Below are positions 45,400-57,149 of a DNA stretch of 64,000 nucleotides, in pieces. The translations under genes and the position numbers were made by a program. This stretch comes from Aphrophora alni (taxonomy: Eukaryota > Arthropoda > Insecta > Hemiptera > Aphrophoridae). Within the stretch, counting starts at the first letter, position 1. Every line of letters begins with the position of its first letter. The notes under the pieces are model-generated. The model worked only from the letters and a program-made list of their open reading frames with translations, ran no database searches and was not told the DNA's origin. The stretch spans positions 89,292,424 through 89,356,423 of the forward strand of contig OY740774.1 in the NCBI GenBank assembly GCA_963513935.1. The letters are read 5' to 3'.

Positions 45400-46720
45400 A
45401 GATATAGAACAATTCTGGGTCCACTTGTTTGTGTTGTAGAGTACATGGATAGACGATGGAGACAGACGGTAGTGGGCTATAGAGTAAGTACTGCTTCAAT
45501 GACTGAAGGCAGTTGCTAGTGTGTTTTAGAGTAACTTGCATAGACGATCGATTAGAGTGGCTGTAAAGTACTGCATAGAAGACAGGTGACACATTCTAGT
45601 GTGCTGTATAGTACGGCATAGATGAGAGATGACACATTCTAGTGTGCTGTATAGTGCGGCATAGATGACAGATGACACATTCTAGTGTGCTGTATAGTAC
45701 GGCATAGATGACAGATGACACTATATAGTGTGCTGTATATTACGGCATAGATGACAGATGACACATTCTAGTGTGCTGTATAGTACGGCATAGATGACAG
45801 GTGACAGACGCTAGTGTGCAGTATACAGTAGTACGGCATAGATGACAGATGACACATTCTAGTGTGCTGTATAGTACGGCATAGATGACATATGACACAT
45901 TATAGTGTGCTGTATAGTACGGCATAGATGACAGATGACAGACGCTAGTGTGCTGTATAGTACGGAATAGATGACAGGTGACAGACGCTAGTGTGCTGTA
46001 TAGTACGGCATAGATGACAGATGACACATTCTAGTGTGCTGTATAGTACGGCATAGGTGACAGGTGACAGACGCTAGTGTGCAGAATACAGTAGTACGGC
46101 ATAGATGACAGATGACACATTATAGTGTGCTGTATAGTACGGCATAGATGACAGATAACACATTCTACTGTGGTGCTGTATAGTACAGCATAGATGACAG
46201 ATGACACATTATAGTGTGCTGTATAGTACGGCATAGATGACAGATGACAGACGCTAGTGTGCTGTATAGTACGGCATAGATGACAGGTGACAGACGCTAG
46301 TGTGCTGTATAGTACGGCATAGATGACAGATGACACATTATAGTGTACTGTATAGTACGGCATAGATGACAGGTGACAGACGCTAGTGTGCTGTATAGTA
46401 CGGCATAGACCATAGATGACAGGTGACAGACGCTAGTGTGCTGTATAGTACAGCATAGATGACAGATGACACATTATAGTGTGCTGTATAGTACGGCATA
46501 GATGACAGATGACAGACGCTAGTGTGCTGTATAGTACGGCATAGATGACAGGTGACAGACGCTAGTGTGCTGTATAGTACTACAAAAACGACAGATGAAG
46601 AAAGACGCTAGTGGGTTTTAGATTATATACGTAGACAACAGATCACAGACGCTAGTGGGTTTAAGTACTTGCATAGACGATCAGACAACAAATGAAAGAC
46701 GCTAGAGAAATAGCTTGAAA
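45400..46720 (+). repeat. 43 bp tandem array, about 26 units
   Basis: Consensus 'tagatgacagatgacacatt', 'ctagtgtgctgtatagtacg', 'gca'. Core units 45590-46600 are well conserved, with two interleaved types ('gacacattctag' and 'gacagacgctag'); units decay at both ends. The reverse strand gives long repetitive frames (SSVIYAVLYS-type), artefacts of the repeat. Confidence 0.92.
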
Positions 46721-46939
46721 GATATCATTCCAAAAATAAATTATCAACAAAGAAATTTTTTTTAAACAAAAATATAAAAATGACACCATTTTCTTGACCC
46801 ATGACATATATAAAGTACTTATAAATAAGAAAATAAAAGCTTACATTACTAAGATTCCCCTTAAAATTATGCGTGCCGTAAATAATATATAAAAATAGAT
46901 TAGGAATACTAATATACTTCTCTAATGAAATCTAGATGT
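46721..46939. other. Spacer between two arrays
   Basis: AT-rich, no feature. Confidence 0.4.
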
Positions 46940-48235
46940 GTTCCTATAAACATATTCGAGAAACTCCCATTGATCCGACAGTCTTCCCCTCAAAGCATTT
47001 TTATGTCGTCAATATCTATAAGGAATTACAGTATTATGAATACCTACATATCACTTTAATGATTTCTAATATTCTCCTTAAGAACATATTCAGAAAAATT
47101 TCAGTTGAGCCGACACACCTTCCCCAAAGTATTTTTATGTCGTCAATATCTATAAGGAATTACAGTATTATGAATACCTACATATCACTTTAATGATTTC
47201 TAATATTCTCCTTAAGAACATATTCAGAAAAATTTCAGTTGAGCCGACACACCTTCCCCAAAGTATTTTTATGTCGTCAATATCTATAAGGAATTACAGT
47301 ATTATGAATACCTACATATCACTTTAATGATTTCTAATATTCTCCTTAAGAACATATTCAGAAAAATTTCAGTTGAGCCGACACACCTTCCCCAAAGTAT
47401 TTTTATGTCGTCAATATCTATAAGGAATTACAGTATTATGAATACCTACATATCACTTTAATGATTTCTAATATTCTCCTTAAGAACATATTCAGAAAAA
47501 TTTCAGTTGAGCCGACACACCTTCCCCAAAGTATTTTTATGTCGTCAATATCTATAAGGAATTACAGTATTATGAATACCTACATATCACTTTAATGATT
47601 TCTAATATTCTCCTTAAGAACATATTCAGAAAAATTTCAGTTGAGCCGACACACCTTCCCCAAAGTATTTTTATGTCGTCAATATCTATAAGGAATTACA
47701 GTATTATGAATACCTACATATCACTTTAATGATTTCTAATATTCTCCTTAAGAACATATTCAGAAAAATTTCAGTTGAGCCGACACACCTTCCCCAAAGT
47801 ATTTTTATGTCGTCAATATCTATAAGGAATTACAGTATTATGAATACCTACATATCACTTTAATGATTTCTAATATTCTCCTTAAGAACATATTCAGAAA
47901 AATTTCAGTTGAGCCGACACACCTTCCCCAAAGTATTTTTATGTCGTCAATAATCTATAAGGAATTACAGTATTATGAATACCTACATATCACTTTAATG
48001 ATTTCTAATATTCTCCTTAAGAACATATTCAGAAAAATTTCAGTTGAGCCGACACACCTTCCCCAAAGTATTTTTATGTCGTCAATAATCTATAAGGTAT
48101 TACAGTATTATGAATACCTACATATCACTTTAATGATTTCTAATATTCTCCTTAAGAACATATTCAGAAAAATTTCAGTTGAGCCGACACACCTTCCCCA
48201 AAGTATTTTTATATCGTAAATAATATATAAGGAAC
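46940..48235 (+). repeat. 134 bp satellite, ten units, nine nearly identical
   Basis: Unit landmark 'agaacatattcagaaaaatt' begins at 47081, 47215, 47349, 47483, 47617 and onward every 134 bases, with two or three last units of 135 owing to one extra A ('gtcaataatctataagg'). Internal units look identical by eye over hundreds of bases; the first unit (46946) and the last edge are diverged. The 118-codon plus-strand frame at 47863-48219 exists only because the 135-base units keep frame. Confidence 0.97.
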
Positions 48236-49002
48236 GTTTTGTAATACTGACAAATCAGTCTAACGAATAAAATAGTTTCTTAGCAGAAATCTATGGTTCT
48301 TCTTATCAACATATTTTGATAAATTTTCCAATTAAACCTTGCTCTAATTTTCTTCAGTAATATTGAATAGCCCATATTTTCATCTTCTAAATATCACATT
48401 GACAATAAAGTCACGAGTTATTTACTTTAGGTGATATTATACCTACAATGAAATCAATACAAATACACCGAGTAATAGTGACTGGAGAAAAATATAACGG
48501 CACTGTGGGATTGATCAACAACATTAATCCAATTTGTTAGTGACTTATGGAAGATTGTTGTACCGCTCCTACCCGACAAGATAGGTCTGCGCATGCGTTA
48601 AACACACATTTTCTAGTCTGCACGTCAATACGTATATTACGTATAGATTTGTTATAATATTATTAAAAAAATTATTCTTAACGTCTACAGTGGATTTAAT
48701 TTAAGGAGTTCTTATTAAGAATTAACTGATTTTTGTATTTATTTTATTATTGTATTTTATTTATTTATTATATTTTCAGTTGTGTTTTTTATGTTTGACG
48801 TTGTTTTTACTTGTATTTTAATTGATCTTATTTTATATTTTACTTTATTTGTTTCTCGTTTTGTTTCAATTGTATTGTTTTACTTTGTATTATATTTTGT
48901 TTAAAATAAGCAATTTATTGTATGTATTTTGAGGGTTAAGTGGAAAGAGAGGGCATGATTTCCTAACTCATAGTTAACTTGTATCCAAGTCACAAAGTAT
49001 TA
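48236..49002. other. No recognisable feature
   Basis: T-rich sequence with no frame or repeat. 'ctgcgcatgcgtt' near 48586 resembles an NRF-1 site but stands alone. Confidence 0.4.
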
Positions 49003-49205
49003 CTAAAATACTAATGTTATTTTCCATCTTGTGACTTATTTTGATGTTTTTTATAAAACAATTAATGCGTTATGTGTTCTTAATTTTCTTACGACCTCCA
49101 AGGAGTGAAACTATTCTGATGATGGGATATAAATTTCGAAACGTGTATCTGTTTTATAAAACACATCAAAACAAGTCACAAGACGGATAAGGTTAGTATT
49201 TTACT
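49003..49205. mobile_element. Foldback element with a hammerhead-like motif
   Basis: Left arm about 49003-49060 and right arm 49151-49205 are inverted copies: 'gttttataaaacacatcaaa', 'acaagtcacaagacgg' and 'ttagtatttt' match the reverse of the left side. The ribozyme-like motif sits between them and ends at the start of the right arm, as in the 28.3 kb element. Confidence 0.65.
49105..49155 (+). ncRNA. Hammerhead-like motif, helix I degraded
   Basis: CTGATGA (49116-49122), extra T, stem II GGGAT/ATTTC with loop ATAA and two G-T pairs, GAAA (49138-49141), stem III ACGTGT, A at the cleavage position. I cannot pair helix I convincingly, so activity is unlikely. Confidence 0.5.
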
Positions 49206-49569
49206 GATTTCCTACTTTCGATTTTAAATGAAGTCTTTTCTATTCTATTTTACAGTCTACGTTAGAAGGTAAAAAGTCATATTGAAACTTTCCATAATTC
49301 GAGTGAGAGAAGGATCAAGAGATCACTTTCGTTAAAAAAAAAAAAATCCCTTAAGAAAGTGAAGCAAAATTATTATAATTCAAAAGAACGGGTCAACTAT
49401 GCTATGAAAATGTTACAGACGTATAGGCAACCAGCTCAACGTTCCAACACTGTAAAAGCCTAACTATACTGTTGAAGGGGTTTGCCTGCCGCAGAACAGC
49501 TTTTTAAAAGTATTAATTGTAAATTTGCCAAAGCTTTTTATTCTTGTTTATTTTCTAACCTTTATAAAC
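49206..49569. other. No recognisable feature
   Basis: Contains a short poly-A; a 91-codon frame starting near 49482 runs into family B and is not a gene. Confidence 0.4.
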
Positions 49570-49815
49570 CCGATGTCGAATTTTTTGCGGATATATTCGT
49601 TTTGAGGTCCTCTCAGATGTGGTGGTTTTTGTGTCTGTCTGTTGCAACGCAGTGTTCTGCAGCCACAACGCGTGGACTAATTTTAATAAAATTTGGAAAT
49701 GTATCCATTTTAGCCATTTCTCGATGGTACTTTTTCATTTTTTGTAGCATGTGTTGATTGATTATATCTTGTACAATTTCGCCCATGAAAGTATACATAC
49801 ATGATACTCGCACAT
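49570..49815 (+). repeat. Family B dispersed repeat
   Basis: Clean copy: 'gaggtcctctcagatgtggt', 'tgtgtctgtctgttgcaacg', 'agtgttctgcagccacaacg', 'aataaaatttggaaatgt', and an ending 'atgatactcgcacataacct'. Confidence 0.65.
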
Positions 49816-49929
49816 AACCTTACCCTCTGTAGTCCATAAAGCCTCTTCTCGCTTCGGTCAAGTCTGAAAACATTTGATACGTGAACTTTGAATAACTTTG
49901 AACGAATTTAAACTCCACGGTTTATCTCT
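49816..49929. other. Spacer
   Basis: No feature seen. Confidence 0.3.
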
Positions 49930-49934
49930 TTCAA

Positions 49935-50310
49935 TGAAATCCCTTTCATTTGTCATAAAATGATATTCTTGATACTAAGTTTACCAAGAATAGGTTAAAA
50001 ATAGGTTAGGTTTGGTTTGGTGGTTACATGTATATAAGTGTGCATACCCGCGAATAACGATAAGGTAAATCGATATCCAGATAACGTGCATAACAACTTT
50101 ATGCTTTGTTTACTTCCTTATTATATATCCATTCTTTACCTACCAGTGACGATAAGAAGTCAAATTAAACATTGTACAAGTGTCTAATGTCTTGTGGGCC
50201 ATGGAATCAGAAACATGCATATCTTTAGTTTCTTATTTTAAAAAAAACACACATTCTCTAACTAATTTTCAATTGAGAATATCATTTTATGACAAATGAA
50301 AGGGATCCGA
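49935..50310. mobile_element. Small inverted-repeat element
   Basis: About 35 bases at 49940-49975 ('ccctttcatttgtcataaaa' then 'tgatattct') recur inverted at 50272-50305. The interior of about 300 bases has no frame. MITE-like; no clear target-site duplication found. Confidence 0.55.
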
Positions 50311-50479
50311 TTTTTAAAAAATGTGAGAAAATGGGGTAAAAATTATGAAGAAGATCCCATTTAACTTTTGTTTTATTGATAGACGCCATTATTCTTTTAC
50401 GTTTCTCCCAATTACTTTAGCATATTAATTTCTTTTTATAATTGCAATTTAGCTTATCTTTTGGACTATTTACATTGAT

Positions 50480-51110
50480 ATTTCGTAGAGATTATTATAG
50501 CCCATTTTGAAAACTTACTCCTTTTAATTGACATAAGTTTTCTTTTATTGTTTTCTTACCGATAACACTTGAATAGTAACTTTTGGAAACACAATTAATA
50601 AATTGTGTAAAGAAGGCTGTATGTAAATTTCATAAATATATAAATATTACATTCCAAAAAAAAAAAAAAAAAAAAAAATACCAATTTGAAACTAAATCGA
50701 GTTTTTGCAATAACGAATTATTGCAGATGTTCTAAAATGTTGATTTCCAATAATTTTATTTTACGTTTATAATTAATATCTCATGATATCTACAAATCTT
50801 AAACAAAATCGTTCTAACTGTTCTTGAGAAATCATTGTCGACTACAAACGGATATTATAGATGGAGAACATGATAATATCTCTTCTCAGACTACATATCA
50901 CTCTCACTAAAGTATTCAGTGCTCATTAGCAATGGCTGTTATCAAGTCATGTTTTCAGAAAGTACATGACAAAGCTGTATAAATGAGTTTTTAAAGACAC
51001 TGTCGCCAGAGTGTCATGGAGGTAATGTAAAACAAACGAGAGACTATAAAATCAGAAGCACCGAGAGAATATCTTTGGTTTTGAGTGTCTGGAATACAGA
51101 GAAGTGTTTT
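50480..51110 (+). repeat. Dispersed element, inverted partner of 55000-55530
   Basis: Shares long stretches with the reverse complement of 55000-55530: 'aaagtattcagtgctcatta', 'gaaagtacatgacaaagct', 'ggaggtaatgtaaaacaaac', 'gagagactataaaatcagaa' and 'ttcttaccgataacacttga'. Non-coding; the class is unknown. Confidence 0.75.
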
Positions 51111-51219
51111 TCCGAATGTCTGTATGTTAATACATACATAAAACATGTATAATCCATGTTTTGTTAATTATGTTACATACAACATGTTATGAACAAAATA
51201 AGAAGTAACCATTTCAAAA

Positions 51220-52300
51220 ACATTGCACAAGATGTTTCACTCTCACATCCCCAAAATCAATTATTATCATCAAAATTCATTTCCGTACTTTCTAAACGTT
51301 TCTTCTGCATTAATCGTATTTGTTTAATTATTCGTGAATCGTAATATTGGTTTAATTGCACATTGCAGTAAAATTTCATCGAAATCGTAAAAGGAGATTT
51401 TGGAAAATATATTTTGAGGTGTGTCATAACAGCCCCATGCCTAATTTTTGAGTTTTTATCGTCAGTTCACAAACCGACATTTTTGAAGAGATGGCGACGA
51501 ATAATTTTTTGGGGATCTATGGTGACTGTAATTGATAAAATTTTTACCGAAATTGGTAAAGGAGATTTTGAAAAACATATTTTGAGTTCTGTCATAACAG
51601 CCTCATGCCTGATTTTTGGGATTTTACCATTACTTCACAAACCGATTTATTGGAGAAATAGCGACGAGTACTGGGGTCTTTGATAACTAAAATTGAGTAA
51701 AATTGTATCGAAATCGGTAAAAGAGCTTTTGAAAAATATATTTTGAGGTCTTTCATAAATTCCCCTTGCTAATTTTTGGCTTTTTACCGTCAGTTTACAA
51801 ACCGACATTTTTAGAAAGAAGGCGACGAATACTTTTTTGAGGTCATTGGTGACTGCAATTGAGTAAAGTTTTATGGAAATCGGTAAAGGAGATATTGAAA
51901 AACATATTTTGAGGTCTGTCATAACTACCTCATGCCTGATTTTTGAGTTTTACCATTACTTCACAAACCGACATTTTTGAAAAGATGGGGAGGAAAATTT
52001 TTTTGTGGGTTTTTGGTGCTTACAAAGGAATAAAATTTGATCAAAATCGTTATAGCTCATTATGAGAAAATAGCATTTTTTTTTTTTTTAGCTACTTTAA
52101 AATTTTGCGTTATATATAGAAAAACAATATATGGCCAACATATTCTTACATAGTAAATTTGGTTAGGATCTAAATACGCGTTTGGGGTGTACAGATGATG
52201 TATGCCAGACAAAATTTGGACAGACAGACAGACATACTTAAAAAAATAAAAACTTTTTAACACTTTGGCATATCAGAGCTGATACATCAGAAAAATATCC
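51220..52300 (+). repeat. Family A dispersed repeat with 165 bp internal tandem units
   Basis: Starts 'acattgcacaagatgtttca' and ends with 'gacagacagacagacatact'. Between 51371 and 52060 four units of about 165 bases repeat 'atcgaaatcggtaaaggaga', 'gtcataacagcc-catgcctg', 'cacaaaccgacatttttga' and 'atggcgacgaata'. The unit corresponds to the 170 base units at 9263-9840. Confidence 0.7.
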
Positions 52301-53329
52301 CGGCATCGTATTTTGATTCATCAAATAACTTTTACACACTAGGTTTATCGGAGAAAGTAAAATTAGAATGCAGTTAATTTTGTAGTGTCATTAACGGAAA
52401 GGAGGGAGGGGCTGTGACTCTAAGATCACCATGGATATAAAATAGTTTACAAAATTACTCGTATTTTGTTGTGCTGTTAAAAGGATTAAATCATATTTCA
52501 CAAACTGATTTTACAATCGTAAATTTTACCAATGATAATTTTGATAAAATTACTCGTCTATCCCCAAATATGCATTAAAGTCTCCCTTAAAGTTTATACA
52601 GTAAAAACAAAAAAAAATATCTGATTTGAATAAACTTGTGGAAATAAGTAATATTTTTACAAGGAATATTTGGATTATTTTACTTTATTCAGTAAGAGAT
52701 GTAAATCCCTAAGATTACGACGGAGATTTATAAAAAATGAAAAGTAATGAAAAATTCTCCGAGAATTTTACTTTTTTATTAAAATCTCTTTTTCGTCTAT
52801 TTCAAAATTTTTGATGTGATTATTTGATAGTATTCATATTTTATATTTATTTTCGAAATATAATTATTATACGTAATAAGGAGGAAGTTACGTGAGAACT
52901 TTCAAAGAGAATTGGTAACCAGTTTTTTTGGTCTATATATCAGACAGGAGATAGGATGAGTCCAAAATGAAATTATGAAATGACAGACAGATTGACTGTT
53001 TGTATAACAACCGTTCAATAACGAGTGCAAGAATTTTGATGAAATTAGGTCCCATTTTGAGAATTTTATTTATTTTATAAATATAATCAACCACTTCTTC
53101 AGTTCACATTAATCCTCTCTATTTTGTGGGTTCGGCCGTGGTGGGGATGGGGGGATTACAGTACCTCAAATTGGCACAGACTTGCACAACAGTTTACAAA
53201 TGTTCTACTGTACTACAACCACAGTTGTATGGATTAATCACATCAGAATCATTGGATACCGAATATCAAACATTTTGATTAATATAATCCATTATTTCAA
53301 CAGAGCGAAACGACGTCCTGTTTTACGTC
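52301..53329. other. Mostly unassigned
   Basis: Some stretches (52480-52570) resemble family A ('cacaaactgattttacaatc'). No gene or array seen. Confidence 0.4.
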
Positions 53330-53400
53330 GACTGTATGTCTGTGTGTTCGTTTAGCAGTTACAACAAAATTTACCTATCAATACTTTAGGGTAATAAGAA
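53330..53400 (+). repeat. Family B repeat fragment
   Basis: 'gtatgtctgtgtgttcgttt' and 'acaacaaaatttacc' match the core of family B. Confidence 0.45.
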
Positions 53401-54260
53401 TATGTACAACTAGTTAAAATAGATGAAATGGATTATAAGAATGTTTACAACTAATTCCAACTGTGTGTAGTATTTATGAACATTTACAATCAAATGCGTT
53501 TGCCAATAGTTTAGGAATATAAGGTTCATTGCAACTAATTCCAACAGTCTATAATAGCAATGACTACATAAATACTATAAGACACGACATGGCCATGTTA
53601 AATATTCTACGCTTATTCTTGAGTTGACCAATACCCGCTAGGTCGCTCTGCTAGAGAATCTGAAGTTGATGTGACTGGCGCTAGGTGGCTCTACGGTCAA
53701 ACAATGTTTCAGGCGGGTAAGAGAAAACACACTGATGCCACACATATGGGACCAGAGATGCGGGAAGGTCGAGAATCGCTTATCTCAGCCCACGAACTGA
53801 CAACACTGACTATTCTGACGGAAGTAAGTAAGAAGGTTTGTGAGAGAGAGGTCAACAGTTGTACAGTCTCAACCAAGTGGGATGCGTACAGTCAAGCACC
53901 TGCTGCTAGCGCTTTCTGATAGCTGTGTGTCAAACTTGTGACGAACAGCACCCGTAAAGCGTAGACTATTTCCCTATCCCATGTCGTGTCTTATAGTATT
54001 TATGTAGTCATTGATAATAGGTTCGAGCAGTTACTTCCAAACACGTCTAATAATAGTTTAGGAATACAAGAAACTGCAACCAATACCAACGGTGTATGTA
54101 CGAGGAGTTACGATTAAACACGTCTACCAATAGTTTAGGAATATTGGCATCGGTTTTCATAAGTTCCAACGATGTAGGAACCGTGTGGTAGCTGTTACGA
54201 CTAACCGCTTTTGTTAGTAGTTTATTAATATAGAAATCTTTGGTACTAGTTCCCTACTGT
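53401..54260 (+). repeat. Degenerate tandem array split by a TIR element
   Basis: A unit of roughly 65 bases recurs: 'accaatagtttaggaatat', 'aactaattccaac-gtgta' and 'gttac-act-aacacg'. The element at 53558-54013 interrupts one unit cleanly. Confidence 0.65.
53558..54013. mobile_element. 456 bp TIR element with 35 bp inverted ends
   Basis: Perfect or nearly perfect inverted ends at 53558-53592 ('caatgactacataaatacta' onward, to 'acgacatgg') and 53979-54013. 'ataatag' flanks both sides, and joining the flanks through one copy restores an ordinary unit of the surrounding array ('caacagtctataatag' then 'gttcgagcagttac'). The interior is markedly GC-richer than the window and holds an 82-codon frame (about 53671-53919, starting at GTG) with no recognised domain. 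It is a non-autonomous DNA transposon; a 7-base duplication does not settle the superfamily. Confidence 0.8.
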
Positions 54261-54999
54261 GGATGTACCAGTTCTTTATATAAAAATTATACTTTAAAAT
54301 TTTAAAAAAAATCATTTTTAACTTCATCAGTTAATACTTTTTTGATGTTTTCATTCCTACCAAAAAAGCACTAGTTTTAACCATCTATTAAGTTATTACT
54401 TACATAGCAGTTACACTGTGAAACTATGTGAATATTAAATCACAATGACAATGCAAAGAGCAAGCAACACATGAAACATTTAACTTTTATTATTTCTCCC
54501 AGTGAGTCGTGTACAGTAGCTGTATTATTATTTACTGTTACATCCTGGTCTATGAATTTGATTTTTTGTACGACGTACGTTAAGCAGTAGCAACATTGAG
54601 TTTACAAGAAACTATTATTGAAATTATTAACACTTCTTAGAAGAGAGTTATTAAACAATAGACACTTATTTGTATCAAATGACTATTAATAAAAATAACT
54701 GTTTTTAGAAGCTTATTTTTATATCTACAAATCATTTTGAATATAGAGTGAGATTATAAAGATAATCTCCCCATCTCTCTGTCTTTATTTCTTAATCGTG
54801 TTTACTTTGATCGCCCGACAATTCGGGTTGACTCAGCAATATTAACTTTTCTTATGGTTAAATTTATTTTTATTTAGAATATTATTTATGTAAGGTATTT
54901 AATTGATTTCCCCAAGACGGTAGAGATTGGTGGGCTGTGATTTCATTATATTTAAGATTGTATCGTTATGTATACAATCAAACATAAAAAAAAAAACAC
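54261..54999. other. Mostly unassigned; contains a repeat shared with the window end
   Basis: 54480-54620 ('tgttacatcctggtctatga', 'acgttaagcagtagcaacat') resembles 63890-64000 ('tgttactacgtagtctatga', 'cgctaagcagtaaccgctat'). Confidence 0.45.
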
Positions 55000-55530
55000 T
55001 TGCCTGTATTCAGGACATTCAAAACCAAAGATATTCTCTCGGTGCTTCTGATTTTATAGTCTCTCGTTTGTTTTACATTACCTCCATGACACTCTTGGCG
55101 ATAGAGTCTTTAAAAACTCATTTATACAACTTCGTCATGTACTTTCTGAATACATAATTTGACAAAAGGCATTGCTAATGAGCACTGAATACTTTAGTGA
55201 TAATGATATGTAGTCTGAGAGGATCATAAAAAATTTCCGTTCAAGATGATTTCTTAAGAACAGTTAGGCCGACTTCCTTAATGATTTGTGGAGTTCTTAA
55301 TTATGAACTTAAAGAGAATTAATGCAACTCAACGTTTTAGAGCATCTGCAATAAGACGGTCTCAGAAAAACTAGATTTACTTTTAAATTGCTTCCTTAGA
55401 CTTTGTTTTAATGTGGCATTTCAGTCTTTAACTTATTGATGGACGTGTTTTCACAATTTACTATCAAGTGTTAACGGTAAGAAAAGAAAAGAATAGCTTT
55501 TCAAAAAGAAAAATTATTTGTAGTAATAAT
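55000..55530 (-). repeat. Dispersed element, inverted partner of 50480-51110
   Basis: Reverse complement of the other copy: 'ttctgattttatagtctctc', 'gtttgttttacattacctcc', 'catgtactttctgaatac' and 'taatgagcactgaatacttt'. Divergence is moderate with small gaps. Confidence 0.75.
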
Positions 55531-55779
55531 TAGTTGTAATAACTAGTGTGAAATAGGAAGTGAAACGTCCAAACGATGCTCCAAATTGAAATTTAAAAAA
55601 GAAGTTAAGGTAGATGGAGAAGAATATTGGCGTCTTTGTTTGTTAAAACAATACTTCAAAGTAATAAAATTTCCCGTATCGACGATTTTCGAACAAAACT
55701 TAAGTGGAAGCTGCAAAGACTACAGAGTACTGTGATGTTATGTGAAAGTTTCGTGTATTCAGCTTTGTACTTTCATAAC
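55531..55779. other. No recognisable feature
   Basis: Short unassigned stretch before family C. Confidence 0.35.
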
Positions 55780-55975
55780 AACTGTCTATGGCGCACTTTA
55801 TTGAGTACGGCTTTGGCAATCCCGAGGGACTAACCAGATCTACACCAATTGTTGTGTAGTCTTGGGTAAGATCCATCCACTTCTTCATTTGATCAACTTT
55901 TGTTATTTTTTGACTCCGACGCTATTAGATTATTCGAGGGCTTGAGGTGTTTATTTTAAGTTATGTTCTCCCATT
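55780..55975 (+). repeat. Family C dispersed repeat
   Basis: 'ttattgagtacggctttggc', 'aatcccgagggactaacc', 'agatctacaccaattgttgt', 'gtcttgggtaagatccatcc' and 'tattagattattcgagggct'. Confidence 0.7.
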
Positions 55976-56079
55976 TTTTTATGAGGCGATAATGATCGAC
56001 AGTCAAGTAAAAATTCATAGCCGAAATTTTCTAAAAGTAATTTAAATTGTTAAGGATGTTCACATTTACTTCCTCACGT

Positions 56080-56240
56080 AGTGTGGTGGATATCTTGTGT
56101 TTTACTGACATCCGTTTTTAGGTTCCCAGAGTTTTTTTGAATGTTCTCTGTCTTTTTTCTGTCGTCTGTGCAGTGCTCTACAACGTAAATACTTGGCCCA
56201 AATTTGGATTGTGGGAATATTATGGCAACATCTCGAAATA
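56080..56240 (+). repeat. Family B repeat fragment
   Basis: 'gaatgttctctgtctttttt', 'gtctgtgcagtgctctacaa' and a weak 'cccaaatttgg' follow the family B order. Confidence 0.55.
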
Positions 56241-56425
56241 TATGTAAAAAAAATTAAAATATTGATAACTACACTTTTAGAAGTAGTTGCTATAAAAAAT
56301 AATCAATATTACTATTCTTTTTAAATCAGCACCACGGTATTGATCAAGTTTACTTAAGTATATCCGCTAAGGACCCAAATTAAACTATAGTTAATTACCT
56401 TAGAGGTTGTCCTCAGTCCGTATAA

Positions 56426-56482
56426 TAGTTTGGCTACAGCGCTGTTTCGCCGAACACTGTCGGCTTCGTCAGGCCCGCACTA
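56426..56482 (-). ncRNA. Hammerhead-ribozyme-like motif, left arm
   Basis: Mirror image of 56755-56811: CTGACGA reads on the minus strand at 56466-56472, with the same stem II, GAAA and ACAGCGCTGT stem III. Confidence 0.65.
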
Positions 56483-56754
56483 ACACGCAAACACGTAACA
56501 CAACACAACACTAACACATATAAAATCGGAGTATGACTCGTCGTACATAAATAATAAAATTGTTTGTGGCCACATTATAAGGTCTTACTTGTCCAGCTGC
56601 AGGTATGGTACTGCAGTATGGTATGGTACCATACCTGCAGCTGGACAAGTAAGACCTTATAATGTGGCCACAAACAGTTATATTATTTATGTACGACGAG
56701 TCATACTCCGATTTTATATGTGTTAGTGTTGTGTTGTGGTACGTGTTTACGTGT

Positions 56755-56811
56755 TAGTGCGGGCCTGACGAAGCCGACAGTGTTCGGCGAAACAGCGCTG
56801 TAGCCAAACTA
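56755..56811 (+). ncRNA. Hammerhead-ribozyme-like motif, right arm
   Basis: CTGACGA (56765-56771), extra A, stem II GCCGA/TCGGC with a six-base loop, GAAA (56789-56792), stem III ACAG-CG-CTGT, cleavage base A at 56802. Helix I pairs GGC (56762-56764) with GCC (56803-56805), then an internal loop, then TAGT (56755-56758) with ACTA (56808-56811). The internal loop is where type I ribozymes make their loop contact. All core bases are present. Confidence 0.7.
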
Positions 56812-56984
56812 TTATACGGACTGAGGACAACCTCTAAGGTAATTAACTATATTATATATTAAACAGTCCAAGGCAACACATTATACTTTATAAATCCAAA
56901 TTAAACGTATACGTTATCACGTATCCAAAGTTTCCGGTACTTGAATTATCAGTAAAAACTTAAATATCTATAAATAAATATTGA

Positions 56985-57130
56985 GCTTGACTTGTAAGAA
57001 TATATTATGTAGAACAAAAACTCGAATACAAGATATCACAAATACTACGTTTATTCAATTAAACGCGTTTCAACGACAAAGTCGCCATCCTCAGTGATAC
57101 ATGAGCTACAATAACAAAACTATAGTTATA
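56985..57130 (-). mobile_element. Single arm of the 20.7 kb hairpin family
   Basis: 'ttgagcttgacttgtaagaa', 'aacgcgtttcaacgacaaag' and 'cagtgatacatgagctacaa' align with the left arm at 20712-20865. No inverted partner nearby, so it is a solo or truncated copy. Confidence 0.75.
57056..57100 (-). ncRNA. Hammerhead-like motif, helix I broken
   Basis: Minus strand: GTATCA, CTGAGGA (57088-57094), extra T, stem II GGCGAC/GTCGTT, GAAA, ACGCGT, T at the cleavage site, then TAATTG instead of TGATAC, leaving only three of six helix I pairs. Confidence 0.55.
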
Positions 57131-57149
57131 AAAGACGAAATTTCTCAAA

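Larger units (their letters stand above)
56386..56851. mobile_element. 466 bp near-perfect palindrome with two hammerhead-like motifs
   Basis: Two arms of 225 bases (56386-56610, 56627-56851) are reverse complements with only a few mismatches and no length change; the loop is 16 bases. Each arm carries a ribozyme-like motif with its 5' end toward the centre. The inner arms contain 'ccagctgcaggtatggta'; outer ends read 'tatagttaattacc'. No coding capacity. Interpreted as head-to-head Penelope-like terminal segments; such a palindrome could also come from template switching during insertion. Confidence 0.85.

Noticed and set aside
45740..46363. Two minus-strand frames of about 100 codons
   Set aside because: Translation of the 43 bp array; the period shows in the peptide.
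47863..48219. 118-codon plus-strand frame
   Set aside because: Exists only where 135-base satellite units keep frame; the 134-base units close it.
48584..48598. NRF-1-like tgcgcatgcg
   Set aside because: Single occurrence, no nearby exon or CpG-rich promoter.
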